From NCBI RefSeq assembly GCF_002952775.1, contig NZ_CP025066.1, positions 1,736,001 through 1,800,000 on the forward strand: a stretch of 64,000 nucleotides of DNA. The letters run 5' to 3'. Shown in pieces: positions 18,185 through 27,046 of this stretch. Both the position numbers and the translations under genes were made by a program. The notes under the pieces are model-generated. The model was not told the DNA's origin. It saw only the letters and a list, made by a program, of their open reading frames with translations, and did no database searches. Source of the stretch: Halalkaliarchaeum desulfuricum (GTDB lineage Archaea; Halobacteriota; Halobacteria; Halobacteriales; Haloferacaceae). Positions within the stretch are counted from its first letter, which is position 1; the number at the start of each line of letters is the position of its first letter.

Positions 18185-18907
18185 CTATCCCCAGCGGACG
18201 TCGACGTCGCCGCCGTCGTCGCCGACGTACACCTCGTCTGCGATCCCGACGAACAGCCCGTGTTCGACGACCCCGGGGAGCACAGAGAGCCGTGTAGCGA
18301 GCGCGTCAGGGTCGTCGATCCGGCCGAACGCGCAGTCTACAACCAGGTTCCCGTTGTCGGTGACGACCGGGCCGTCCTTCCGGTCGGCCGTCCGCAGCGT
18401 CGCCTCGCCGCCGAGGTCGGCAACCCTGTCGGCGACTGACCCCCGGGCGTCCGGCAGCACCTCGACCGGGACCGGATCGTCGAGCGTTTCGGTTACCTTC
18501 GACCGGTCGACGACGACGACGAACCGATCGGCCGCGTCGTCGACGAGTTTCTCGCGGGCGTGGGCTGCGCCGCCACCCTTTATGAGGTCGCCGTCGGCGA
18601 CCTGGTCGGCGCCGTCGATCGCGAGGTCGATCCCGGCACCAACGCCGCAGTCACCCGGTTCGACGCCGGTGACGTCGGGAAGCTCCACCAGCGGGATTCC
18701 ACACTCGCGCGCGAGTTCCCGGGCCGCAAACGACGTCGCCACCCCGCGGACGTCGAGGCCGGCGTCGACCCGGCGGCCGATCGCGCGGATCGCGAACGCC
18801 GCAGTCGAACCGGTGCCGAGCCCGACGACCGTCCCGTCATCGACGAGCTCTGCAGCCGTCTCGCCGGCGGCGCGTTTCGCCGCGTCGGTGCCGCCCGTCC
18901 GCTTCAT
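18185..18907 (-). CDS. rpiA: Ribose-5-phosphate isomerase A
   Basis: A 240-residue RpiA, which interconverts ribose-5-phosphate and ribulose-5-phosphate. Signatures: VVGLGTGSTAAFAIRAIG (about 27-44, phosphate binding), AIDGADQVADGDLIKGGGAA (about 99-118, with catalytic Asp residues) followed by REK, and the C-terminal GVVEHGLFVGIADEVYVG. It starts at 18907 and overlaps the sufS stop by four bases, so it is translationally coupled to the cysteine desulfurase, an odd pairing in function. Confidence 0.93.
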   Translation of the reverse strand: MKRTGGTDAAKRAAGETAAELVDDGTVVGLGTGSTAAFAIRAIGRRVDAGLDVRGVATSFAARELARECGIPLVELPDVTGVEPGDCGVGAGIDLAIDGADQVADGDLIKGGGAAHAREKLVDDAADRFVVVVDRSKVTETLDDPVPVEVLPDARGSVADRVADLGGEATLRTADRKDGPVVTDNGNLVVDCAFGRIDDPDALATRLSVLPGVVEHGLFVGIADEVYVGDDGGDVDVRWG

Positions 18908-20181
18908 CCGAACAGTTCGGCCGCGGCGTCGACCGCCTCGAGTAGCTTGTCGACTTCGGCTTTCGTGTTGTACAGGTAAAACGACGCTCGCGCGGACGCC
19001 GCGATCCCGAGGGTGTCGTGCAGCGGCTGCGTGCAGTGGTCGCCCGCCCGGATCGCGACCGCGTAGTCGTTGAGGATGCTCGAGAGGTCGTGGGCGTGGA
19101 CGCCCTCGACGTTGAACGCCACCAGTCCGCCTCTGTCGTCGCCCGGCGGCCCGTAAATCTCCACGTCGCCCCGCTCCGTGAGCCGGCCGTGGGCGTACTC
19201 TGCGAGCAGTTCCTCGTGGGTCTGAATCGCCTCGAGCCCGACGTCCTCGAGGTAGTCGATCGCCGCCACGAGGGCGATCCCCTGTTCGATGACGGGGGTT
19301 CCGGCCTCGAACTTCCAGGGGAGATCCTCCCACTCGGCGTCCTCGTAGGTGACCCGCCGGATCATCTCGCCGCCGTAGAGGTACGGCTCCATCTCCTCGA
19401 GGAGGTGCTGTTTCCCGTACAACACGCCGATCCCGGTCGGCCCGAGCATCTTGTGGCCCGAAAACGCCAGGAAGTCGGCGTCGATCTCGCCGACGTCGAC
19501 CGGTCGGTTGGGAACCGACTGGGCCGCGTCGACGAACGAGTACGCCCCCACTTCGTGGGCCATCGCTGTCAGCTCGGCGACGGGATTGACGGTGCCCAGC
19601 GTGTTCGAGACGTGGACGACGCTTATCATGCGCGTGTCCTCGTCGATCAGCTCGGCGGCGTGATCCATGTCGAGATAGCCGTCCTCGTCGACCCGGATGA
19701 ACCGCGCCTCCGCGCCGGTCTTCTTGCACAGCTGCTGCCAGGTGACCAGCGACGCGTGGTGCTCCATTTGAGTGAGCACCACGTTGTCGCCCGGACCGAG
19801 CTCGTTGAGTCCCCACGCGTACGCGACGAGGTTCTCCGCCTCGGTCGTGTTCTTGGTGAAGATGATCTCCTCGCGTCCCTCGGCGCCGATGAACTCCGCG
19901 ACCCGGTCGTGGGCCTGTTCGTAGGCGACGGACGCCTCCTGGCTCAGCTGGTGAATGCCGCGGTGGACGTTGGAGTTGTAGCCGCGGTAGTAGTCGGTGA
20001 TCGCCTCGACGACCGGCTCGGGGGTGTGGCTCGTCGCCGCGTTGTCGAGATACACCAGCGGTTCGGTGTCGTCCGGTCCCTCGCCCGGCGTTGTGACGTC
20101 GCCGCCGACCTTCCGCTCGAGGATCGGGAAGTCGGCACGGATCGCCTCGACGTCGACTGGATACGATTCTTGGGCTCCCAT
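18904..20181 (-). CDS. sufS: Cysteine desulfurase, SufS type
   Basis: A 425-residue class V aminotransferase-fold enzyme. The PLP Lys is in FSGHKMLGPTGIGVLYG (about 228-244), and the persulfide Cys is in IRAGDHCTQPLH (about 378-389), the RxGHHCxQPL motif of SufS rather than IscS. NAATSHTPEPVV and HRGIHQLSQEAS at the N-terminus fit group II desulfurases. It supplies sulfur for iron-sulfur clusters; sufBCD is not in the window. It overlaps rpiA by four bases. Confidence 0.93.
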   Translation of the reverse strand: MGAQESYPVDVEAIRADFPILERKVGGDVTTPGEGPDDTEPLVYLDNAATSHTPEPVVEAITDYYRGYNSNVHRGIHQLSQEASVAYEQAHDRVAEFIGAEGREEIIFTKNTTEAENLVAYAWGLNELGPGDNVVLTQMEHHASLVTWQQLCKKTGAEARFIRVDEDGYLDMDHAAELIDEDTRMISVVHVSNTLGTVNPVAELTAMAHEVGAYSFVDAAQSVPNRPVDVGEIDADFLAFSGHKMLGPTGIGVLYGKQHLLEEMEPYLYGGEMIRRVTYEDAEWEDLPWKFEAGTPVIEQGIALVAAIDYLEDVGLEAIQTHEELLAEYAHGRLTERGDVEIYGPPGDDRGGLVAFNVEGVHAHDLSSILNDYAVAIRAGDHCTQPLHDTLGIAASARASFYLYNTKAEVDKLLEAVDAAAELFG

Positions 20182-20259
20182 TGCCGGGATGTTGGAGCGA
20201 GTGCCTAATTTCTCTTCGGTCTTTCGCGGCGACGTAACCTAATGGAGTTACGTATTCGG

Positions 20260-21708
20260 CTACTCTTTCGCTTTGAGGTTGTGGACCACCTCGAGCCAGT
20301 CGACGATCTCGGCGGTCGGTTCGATCGCCTCAGCGATGGCCTCGGTCGGCTTGTATGCCATCGGCGCCTCGTCGACCACTTCCTCGACGACCGACTCGGA
20401 GTAGACGCCCTCCATCGCGTCCTCGAACGCCTCGATGTTCAACTCCTCGTGGGCTTCCCGTCGGCCCATCACGCGCCCTGCACCGTGTGGTGCGGTCCGG
20501 TTCCACTCCTCGTTGCCCTTCCCGCGCGCCAGGATCGACCCCTCCGCCATGTTGAACGGGATGATCAGCCGCTGTCCCTCGCGGGCCGGCGTCGCTCCCT
20601 TCCGGATCGTCAGATCCCGGAAGTCGATGTAGTTGTGGATCGACTCGACTCGATCGGTCTCCTCGACGTCCAGCACGTCACAGATCGCGTCGCTCATCAG
20701 CCGACGGTTCCAGCGGGCGTACTGCTGGGCGAACAGCATGTCGACGTAGTAGCCGTGGGCCTCCCGTCCCTCGAGCCAGTCGAGTTCCTCGTTTCGCTCG
20801 TCGACGTCCTCGTGTGGCCGGGAGAGTCGGTCGAACACCGCTTCGACGTCCGTTCCCTCGAAGTCTTCACGAACCCGCTCTTTGCGGATGTGGGACTCAC
20901 CTTTGCCGCCGGTCACCCACTCGTAGAGGTCGCGGTCGCTGACTGTCTCGGGATCGAATTTGAGATACTCGGCGTACTCGTCGGGAATGATCTCGCGGAT
21001 CGCGTCCGCGTTGCGATACTGGTTCGCCCTGTGTTGCCAGTACTCGGCGACGGATTTTCCCAGGTACCGCGACCCACTGTGCACGACCAGCCAGTAGTCG
21101 CCCGACTCGCGGGCCGCCGCGAACTCGATGAAGTGATTCCCGCCGCCGAGGGTTCCCGCACTCCGGATGACGTGACCCATCCCCTGGCGCTGGCGGGAGA
21201 GCACGCGCCGACACAGCCCCTTGAAGTAGTCGCCGTCGTAGCCGTCGAACTCGAACTCGAGCGGATCGATCGGGCGGTCGAACCGGTCCTCGTAGGCGGC
21301 GGCAAACCGATCGAACACCTCGTTCGCCCGGTCGAAGGGAAACTCGTCGACGAGGTGGGGCGCCTCGTCGTAGTCGTGGACGTTCCGGCCCATCGGCACC
21401 GCCTCGCGCACCCGCCGTTCGCGTTCCGCATCTTCGAGGGGCAGCTCCGGGCCGAGATCGGTGGCAGTCATGCCACATCCCACGTCGACGCCAACGATGT
21501 TCGGGACCACTTTGTCGGGCAACGTCATCGTGAACCCGACGGGGGCGCCCGCCCCCCAGTGGGCGTCCGGCATCACCCGGACCGGTTCCGTGAACGCCGG
21601 GTGATCGACGAGTTCGCGTATCTGCTCGAGGCAGTTCTCCTCGACGAGTGACTCCTCGTCGACCAGGATCCGGGCGGTGGTGTACTCGCCCTCGAGTGTG
21701 ATGGCCAT
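20260..21708 (-). CDS. rtcB: tRNA-splicing ligase RtcB
   Basis: A 482-residue RtcB, which joins 2',3'-cyclic phosphate (or 3'-phosphate) and 5'-OH RNA ends in tRNA exon ligation, using GTP and Mn. Metal and nucleotide motifs are visible: GVDVGCGMTATDL (about 74-86), GTLGGGNHFIEF (about 186-197), VVHSGSRYLGK, and the guanylylation region PHGAGRVMGRREAHEEL (about 402-418). Length matches intein-free archaeal RtcB, so no intein is present here although many archaeal copies have one. It is transcribed alone. Confidence 0.95.
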   Translation of the reverse strand: MAITLEGEYTTARILVDEESLVEENCLEQIRELVDHPAFTEPVRVMPDAHWGAGAPVGFTMTLPDKVVPNIVGVDVGCGMTATDLGPELPLEDAERERRVREAVPMGRNVHDYDEAPHLVDEFPFDRANEVFDRFAAAYEDRFDRPIDPLEFEFDGYDGDYFKGLCRRVLSRQRQGMGHVIRSAGTLGGGNHFIEFAAARESGDYWLVVHSGSRYLGKSVAEYWQHRANQYRNADAIREIIPDEYAEYLKFDPETVSDRDLYEWVTGGKGESHIRKERVREDFEGTDVEAVFDRLSRPHEDVDERNEELDWLEGREAHGYYVDMLFAQQYARWNRRLMSDAICDVLDVEETDRVESIHNYIDFRDLTIRKGATPAREGQRLIIPFNMAEGSILARGKGNEEWNRTAPHGAGRVMGRREAHEELNIEAFEDAMEGVYSESVVEEVVDEAPMAYKPTEAIAEAIEPTAEIVDWLEVVHNLKAKE

Positions 21709-21780
21709 CGCTCGACGGTTGCGCGCCTTGCTACTTAAGGGGCCGATCGGTCGACCGACAGCTCACGGGAGATCGACGGC

Positions 21781-22134
21781 TCACAGCCAGAGCAACTGGG
21801 CGTGTCTGGTCCCCTCGAACTCGAGGACCGTCTCCTCGTCGACGAGCCCCGCCTCGATCGCTACCCCGACGCTTTCGGTCCCCACCAGGTTCGCCACCTG
21901 CGCGCGGTGGAGGCTCTCGACGACGGCGTCGGCGCCGGCCTCGACGGCTGCCTCGCCCCCGTAAAAGCCGGGGTCGACTTCCAGCCTCGCTTCGCCGTTC
22001 TCGTACGTCTCGCCGAGACAGTCCGAATCGCAGACCGAGACGAGCAGCCCTTCCGGGGTGTCTCGTTCGCGGAGGAGCATCGTCACGTCGCCGGTGGAGT
22101 CGCCGGTGGAGTCGTCGGTGGAGTTGTCGCTCAT
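21781..22134 (-). CDS. DUF424 family protein
   Basis: A 117-residue protein. After an Asp/Ser/Thr-rich N-terminus of about 18 residues it contains LLVSVCDSDCLGETYENGEA, EVDPGFYGGEAA and ANLVGTESVGVAIEAGLVDE, the conserved blocks of archaeal DUF424. The family is archaeal; a role in translation or tRNA handling has been suggested but is not established. It starts in a TGATG overlap with the upstream TPR gene, so the two are coupled. Confidence 0.75.
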   Translation of the reverse strand: MSDNSTDDSTGDSTGDVTMLLRERDTPEGLLVSVCDSDCLGETYENGEARLEVDPGFYGGEAAVEAGADAVVESLHRAQVANLVGTESVGVAIEAGLVDEETVLEFEGTRHAQLLWL

Positions 22135-22892
22135 CAGTTCTCGCGGCGGCCGTGCTCCTCGACGAGCTCGCGTTCCGCCTCTTCGCGCAGTTCCTGTGCC
22201 TGTTCGTGGACGGTTTCGGCCTGCTCGTGTTCGCCCTGCTCTTCGAGTGCCCTGGCCTTCTCCTCGAGGACGTCGGCGTTGCGCATCCCGAGCCGGATCG
22301 CGTTGTCGAAGGCCGTGACGGCGTCTTCGGCCAGGCCTCGCTCGAGGAGGAAGAAGCCGCGGTTGTACCACGCCTGTGCGAACCGGGGATCGATCTCGAC
22401 AGCGCGTTCGGCGTGGTCCAGCGCTTCCTCGGTGTGGCCCCACTCCCACAGGGCGTACGCGAGGTTCGTCTCGGCGGTCGCGGCGTGCTCGGAGTCGTCG
22501 TCGATCCGCAGCGCCTCCTCGTAGGCGCCGACGGCGGCGTCGTACTCCTCGAGCCGGGCGTGGGCGGCGCCCTTGTTCACCCACGCCTCCTGTTTGAGCC
22601 GCTCGTCGTCGGCGAACCGTGCGGCCCGCTCGAGGGTTTCGGTCGCCTCCTCGAACCGGTTGATTCCCATGTACGAAAGGCCGATGTCGAGCAGTTCTTC
22701 GGCGTCCACCTGGTCGCTCGCCAGGTTCCGTTCGTCGAGGATGTCCGAAAGCACCCGCGAGTCGACGGGGTCGACCTTCGACGGGTCGACGGAGAGCTCC
22801 GGCGGGTCGAGCGTGAACTCCTCGTACTCCTCGTCGAACCCCTGTCCCGAGGAGAACTCGTGTTCGTCGCGCTCGTCGCGCTCGTCGGTCAT
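22134..22892 (-). CDS. Tetratricopeptide-repeat protein
   Basis: A 252-residue, very acidic TPR protein. At least three TPR units are visible: LLDIGLSYMGINRFEEATET, AWVNKGAAHARLEEYDAAVG, TNLAYALWEWGHTEEALDHA and AWYNRGFFLLERGLAEDAVT (about 80-205). The N-terminus (about 40 residues) is Asp/Glu-rich, and the C-terminal 50 residues form a Glu-rich coiled coil (EEKARALEEQGEHEQAETVH). It is an adaptor-type protein whose partner is unknown; the coupled DUF424 gene is the nearest hint. Homology starts at ATG 22892 although the frame is open far upstream. Confidence 0.8.
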   Translation of the reverse strand: MTDERDERDEHEFSSGQGFDEEYEEFTLDPPELSVDPSKVDPVDSRVLSDILDERNLASDQVDAEELLDIGLSYMGINRFEEATETLERAARFADDERLKQEAWVNKGAAHARLEEYDAAVGAYEEALRIDDDSEHAATAETNLAYALWEWGHTEEALDHAERAVEIDPRFAQAWYNRGFFLLERGLAEDAVTAFDNAIRLGMRNADVLEEKARALEEQGEHEQAETVHEQAQELREEAERELVEEHGRREN

Positions 22893-22967
22893 ACTACGGG
22901 ATTGGCGGTGGTCGCGGGTAAGCGTTGCGTCACGTGTTTTTAGTCCCTTCCCGTTGTAGCTTCCAAT

Positions 22968-23555
22968 ATGAGACTCTTCTTCGCCGTCGACCTCCCGGAT
23001 CGACTGGCCGACGACGTCGCCGCCGTCCAGGACCGGCTGCGCGATGCGGAGGGACTCAGGTTCACCGACCCGGCGCAGGCGCACCTCACGCTGAAGTTCC
23101 TCGGCGACGTCGACACCGACCGCGTCGAGGAACTCGAAACGGCCGCCCGCGAGGCGATCTCGAACGCCGAAGTCGAACACGAGGACGGCACCGTCGCACC
23201 CGTCGAACCGTTCGAAGCCGAGGTGGGTGGGCTCGGCGTGTTCCCCTCGGTCGAGTACATAAGCGTCGTGTGGGCCGGATTCCGGACGGGCGAGGCCGAA
23301 CTGACCGCGCTCCACGAGGCGCTGGAGGCGGAGACGACCGCGCTCGGCTTCGATCCCGAGGACCACGAGTTCACCCCGCACGTCACGCTCGCGCGGATGG
23401 ACGACGCCCGGGGGAAGGAGATCGTCCAGGAGGCAGTCACGGAAACTGATCCGACGATCGGCCGATTTCGGGTCGAGGACGTCCGCCTGAAGGAAAGCAT
23501 CCTCACACCCGAGGGGCCGGAGTACGACACGGTAGCGCGGTTCGAGCTCTCGTAG
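22968..23555 (+). CDS. thpR: RNA 2',3'-cyclic phosphodiesterase
   Basis: A 195-residue member of the 2H phosphoesterase superfamily (ThpR/LigT). The two HxTx motifs are AHLTLKFLG (His39) and PHVTLARM (about 137), and RLFFAVDLPDRL is the usual N-terminus. It hydrolyses 2',3'-cyclic phosphate ends of RNA and can reversibly form 2'-5' links in vitro. Although RtcB, which acts on similar RNA ends, is about 1.3 kb away, the two genes are on opposite strands and not an operon. Confidence 0.9.
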   Translation: MRLFFAVDLPDRLADDVAAVQDRLRDAEGLRFTDPAQAHLTLKFLGDVDTDRVEELETAAREAISNAEVEHEDGTVAPVEPFEAEVGGLGVFPSVEYISVVWAGFRTGEAELTALHEALEAETTALGFDPEDHEFTPHVTLARMDDARGKEIVQEAVTETDPTIGRFRVEDVRLKESILTPEGPEYDTVARFELS

Positions 23556-23586
23556 CGACCCGCCGGCTCCAGTTCTCGGGCGGCCA

Positions 23587-24387
23587 TCACTCGACGTACT
23601 CACAGACAATCCACACACACGCGAGAGCGAGGACGATCCCGGCGACGACGTCCAGCGCCCAGTGGATCCCCAGATACATCGTCGAGAACACGACGCCGGT
23701 CGCAAGGATCCCCGACAGCACCGTCCACAACGGGTAGACGTCGCGAGTCCGATACGCGAGCGCAGCCACGGTCACCGAAAGCGAGGTGTGCAGCGACGGG
23801 AAGACGTTGGATCTGATGTTGATCTGCGTGGTGAGATGCTGGAAATCGGGCGTTGTCGTGTACAGAAGCGACGTCACCATGTCCGGCATCACGTTCCGCG
23901 GGCCGTGTGCGAACACGATCGTGTACACGACGAGCCCGATCGCGTAGTTGAGCGTGTATGCCGCCAGCAGCCGTTTGAGCTGTGTGGACTCCTCGAGCGC
24001 CGCGTACGCGAGGAGAGGGAACACGAGCAGGAACGCGTAGCCGTACACGTACGTCCACGAGAGGAGACGCGTCGCTCCGTCGGTCGCATGTGACTGCAGC
24101 CACGCGACGAACTCCCCCTCGATGGCGAAGATGGTGCCCGTCAGATACAGCCCGTACAGCTGCGACACCGACTGGAGTCCCTCGCGACCGAACGCACTGA
24201 TTACGAGGATAACCCCCAGCGCACCGACGTACGGGGCCACCTCCCTGAGATGGCCTGGAACCGTTCGAACGAGCCCTCGGAGTCGTCTGGGGCCGACGAT
24301 CGTCACCCCAGCGACGACGACCCCGGCCGCGATGACGCTCACCAGAACGAGGACGACGCGGATGAGCGGGGAGAGTTCGGGAAACAT
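23587..24387 (-). CDS. PAP2-superfamily membrane phosphatase
   Basis: A 266-residue membrane protein with about six hydrophobic segments. The catalytic region reads NVFPSLHTSLSVTVAALAYR (about 180-199, His nucleophile-assisting residue in SLHTS) and later MYLGIHWALDVVAGIVLAL, the two conserved blocks of the Aur1/inositol-phosphotransferase-like branch of PAP2 enzymes. It probably dephosphorylates or transfers phospho-headgroups of lipids at the outer face. ATG 24387 is preferred because the longer frame would overlap the upstream gene by 35 bases. The 7-base gap to that gene suggests co-transcription. Confidence 0.8.
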   Translation of the reverse strand: MFPELSPLIRVVLVLVSVIAAGVVVAGVTIVGPRRLRGLVRTVPGHLREVAPYVGALGVILVISAFGREGLQSVSQLYGLYLTGTIFAIEGEFVAWLQSHATDGATRLLSWTYVYGYAFLLVFPLLAYAALEESTQLKRLLAAYTLNYAIGLVVYTIVFAHGPRNVMPDMVTSLLYTTTPDFQHLTTQINIRSNVFPSLHTSLSVTVAALAYRTRDVYPLWTVLSGILATGVVFSTMYLGIHWALDVVAGIVLALACVWIVCEYVE

Positions 24388-24394
24388 GAGCACG

Positions 24395-26212
24395 TCAGGA
24401 TTCCTCCGCGAGTAGTTCCCCGTCGTCACTGTAGCGATACCCCGCCTCGCCGAACGCTTCGCGGGCGCGTTCTTCGTCGAACTCGCCGTCAGGACCCGCG
24501 AAGAACGGCACGACTGGATCCTGCCCGTCCCATGAGAGGTCCGGCGGAACCCACCGTTGCTCCAGCGGACTCGTCGCCGGAACTGCGTAGCCGTCGAACA
24601 CGTCGTCGACGATCTCGCCTTTGTCGAACAATCGGGCGATCGTAACGCGGAACCTGAAATTCGATAGCGGCGCGCGGCGGATGTTGAACCCGACGTGGTA
24701 GAGCGCCCGCGACCGGTCGCTCACCACGGAGGTCGCCGACGATCGAGCGGCACGTGGAAGCGAGTCAGTGCCGAGATTCGAAACCGTCGCGTCTGCCTCG
24801 TCTTCTGCCACCGACTCGACGGCGACCACGTCGGATGGCACGACGGTCAGGTTCAGGCGTTCGAAGGCCGGTCCTCCCTGAAACCGGTCCGGGATGTCGT
24901 CGGCAGCACCGACTGGATGGTCGGGGACCCGCTCGAAGACGACCTCCTCGCCCGCCGTCGCCTCCAGGAATCGGAGCTGCCCGGAGCCCACCGGCTCGTC
25001 GTTCGATCGAACGAGCGCGTCCGTGGTCTCGTCGTTCACTTCGATCCCGGCGATCGTCGCCGCCCCGGTGTACTCTCTCCAGATGTGTTCTGGCAACAGC
25101 GGCACGGTAAATGCCCTGATCGCCACTTCGGGACTTCCGGTTTCGAACCGAACGTCGAATGTCCGGTCATCGACCGGTTCCACGGATTCGACGAGTGACG
25201 AGCGTCCCCGAAACCTGGACGTCGGAATTGCCGATTCCGCCCGCCCCAGCGACGTATCCGCCAGAAACTCGTAGGTGAACGCGACGTCTTCGGAGTCGAG
25301 TGATTCTCCGTCGTGCCAGGAGAGTCCGTCTCGGAGTTCCCCTCGAAGAACCAGATTCTTTCCCTCTTCGCCAGGTTCCTCAACATCGGATCGTTCTCCG
25401 CCGGGTCGTCGCGTCCACCGCTCGAGGAGCCACGGTCGAAACTCGTCGTCGATCCGCCTGACCAGCGGCGCGTAAACCAGTTCGAGCAGGCTCCCGTGCC
25501 GCCGAAACTCCGCGGCGATCGGATTGCGGTTCTCCGTCAAGCGCGGATCGGTCGTCACGAGCCGCAGCGTCGGTTCGGTGTCGTCTCGGCGCGAAAGCGA
25601 CAGGAGGTTTACCGGTTCGATCGGTCTGGGTTCGTGCCACTGATAAAAACGGGTTTCCCTGACGGCGCTGATCTCGTCGGGGAACGCGATCGACACGAAC
25701 GGCTGTGATTCCGCGAGGCGGCGCTGGAGATCGGCTGCCACATCCAGGCGAACGGTGTCCCCCGACGTTCGCTGTCTGGTCAACAGCTCGTCTATGTCCG
25801 GATCGGCGTAGCCGAACGGGTTTTGCCACCCCGGCTCAGCACCGTATTTCGAATGCAACAGCGGGTACAGCGCGTCGGGATCGATTGCCGTCGTTTCGGG
25901 GAGCTGACCGACGTACACGTCGAAGTTCCGGTTCAAAAGCACCTGCCGATACAGCTGCTCTTCGGTCAGCGTGTTGATCCGGGCGTCGACGCCGACCGCG
26001 TCGAGGCGGTCCTCCAGGCTTCGAGCGATACGGACCGCGTTGGGATCGCTGTCGGCTGGCAACGTTCGAATCTCCAGTTCGAGTTGGTCGATCCTGTCGC
26101 GGCCGGCGACGGTCCTGAAGTCGCGAAGACAGCCGGCCGTCCCCGACAGCGCACCTGCTCCAGCCGCCAGAAGCGTCCGACGGGTCGCGGTGGAGCAGGT
26201 ACTCTCGCACAT
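24395..26212 (-). CDS. Dipeptide/oligopeptide-type ABC substrate-binding lipoprotein
   Basis: A 605-residue extracytoplasmic binding protein of the SBP_bac_5 family. The N-terminus has a twin-arginine motif (TRRTLLAAG), a hydrophobic stretch and a lipobox (SGTAGC, Cys28), so it should be exported by Tat and lipid-anchored. Body motifs include LRDGLSWHDGESLDSEDVAF (about 292-311), typical for DppA/OppA proteins. No permease or ATPase genes are adjacent, so it is an orphan component, or its transporter lies elsewhere. Only the PAP2 gene follows. A TATA-like ATTATACGC on the minus strand near 26284-26275 is a likely promoter. Confidence 0.82.
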   Translation of the reverse strand: MCESTCSTATRRTLLAAGAGALSGTAGCLRDFRTVAGRDRIDQLELEIRTLPADSDPNAVRIARSLEDRLDAVGVDARINTLTEEQLYRQVLLNRNFDVYVGQLPETTAIDPDALYPLLHSKYGAEPGWQNPFGYADPDIDELLTRQRTSGDTVRLDVAADLQRRLAESQPFVSIAFPDEISAVRETRFYQWHEPRPIEPVNLLSLSRRDDTEPTLRLVTTDPRLTENRNPIAAEFRRHGSLLELVYAPLVRRIDDEFRPWLLERWTRRPGGERSDVEEPGEEGKNLVLRGELRDGLSWHDGESLDSEDVAFTYEFLADTSLGRAESAIPTSRFRGRSSLVESVEPVDDRTFDVRFETGSPEVAIRAFTVPLLPEHIWREYTGAATIAGIEVNDETTDALVRSNDEPVGSGQLRFLEATAGEEVVFERVPDHPVGAADDIPDRFQGGPAFERLNLTVVPSDVVAVESVAEDEADATVSNLGTDSLPRAARSSATSVVSDRSRALYHVGFNIRRAPLSNFRFRVTIARLFDKGEIVDDVFDGYAVPATSPLEQRWVPPDLSWDGQDPVVPFFAGPDGEFDEERAREAFGEAGYRYSDDGELLAEES

Positions 26213-26274
26213 TTGTTCGGAAGGGTGGCGATCCGTTCGAACCGCCAGATGTTCATCGTATTTCGACGGCGAGC

Positions 26275-26284
26275 GTATAATAGT
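26275..26284 (-). promoter_or_regulatory. TATA box upstream of the binding-lipoprotein gene
   Basis: On the minus strand CACTATTATACGC surrounds 26284-26275, about 63-72 bases upstream of the ATG at 26212. This predicts a 5' untranslated region of roughly 40 bases, longer than for most genes here. Confidence 0.4.
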
Positions 26285-26329
26285 GCTGTGGTGCCTCGGG
26301 ATCAGCCGGGGCTACGGCTACCGGTGAAA

Positions 26330-27046
26330 TCACCGGATTGCGTCGATCAATCGCTCGCCTTCCAGGTAGACGAGCCCGTGACGGTGCGCGTAGGCTGCGG
26401 CGTCGGCCGGCGACAGCGCGGCGCCGGACTCGTCGTCGAGCATCTCACAGACGACGACCGCTGGAGGCAGCTCCGCTCGCTGTGCCAACGCGAGCCCGAG
26501 TTCGGTGTGTCCCTCCCGATCCGCGAGCAGGTTCGGGGCCCCGCGCAGCAGGTGGACGTGTCCGGGGCTCCGGAACTCCTCTGCGAAGTCCGCCGCGGAG
26601 TAGGTTCCCGGGCCCTGAACCGCAGCACTCGCGGCGCCGGACAGCTCCCGGATCGTGAGCGCTCGGTCCTCGTCGGTGATACCCGTGAACGTGTCGCGGT
26701 GATTGACCGGAAGCGAGAACGACGACCGATCGTCGTACGCGAGGTCGTGGTCGCCGGCGGCCGGGTGGTCGATTTCGCCGGCGAGGAACGGCAGTCCGAA
26801 CGTCTCCGCGACCGAATCAGAGAGCGCAACACAGACCAACCCCCCGGCGTCGTTTCGCATCCGTGCGACGTCGGCGGGTCGGACCGCCCCGGCGGGGTAG
26901 ACGAGGTCCGTCTCTCCCTCCCTGTCGTCGAAGTCGTGGACCAACACCGGCTTGCCCGCCGAGAACGCCGCGACCGCCTCTTCGACGGTTCCCCCCTCGA
27001 CGACGCCGTCGCCGAGTGCTCCCGAACTGTTGGGTCGTCGCCGCAT
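26330..27046 (-). CDS. ribB: 3,4-dihydroxy-2-butanone 4-phosphate synthase
   Basis: A 238-residue archaeal RibB, which converts ribulose-5-phosphate to the four-carbon precursor of riboflavin. The acidic metal loop is DFDDREGETDLVYPA (about 38-52), followed by RNDAGGLVCVAL and the region GHVHLLRGAPN...HTELGLALAQRAELPPAVV (quoted in parts) with the catalytic residues and VCEMLDD. It overlaps the preceding kinase gene by one base (TAATG), so it is coupled to the regulator-kinase rbkR. The N-terminal 25 residues are variable. Confidence 0.9.
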   Translation of the reverse strand: MRRRPNSSGALGDGVVEGGTVEEAVAAFSAGKPVLVHDFDDREGETDLVYPAGAVRPADVARMRNDAGGLVCVALSDSVAETFGLPFLAGEIDHPAAGDHDLAYDDRSSFSLPVNHRDTFTGITDEDRALTIRELSGAASAAVQGPGTYSAADFAEEFRSPGHVHLLRGAPNLLADREGHTELGLALAQRAELPPAVVVCEMLDDESGAALSPADAAAYAHRHGLVYLEGERLIDAIR

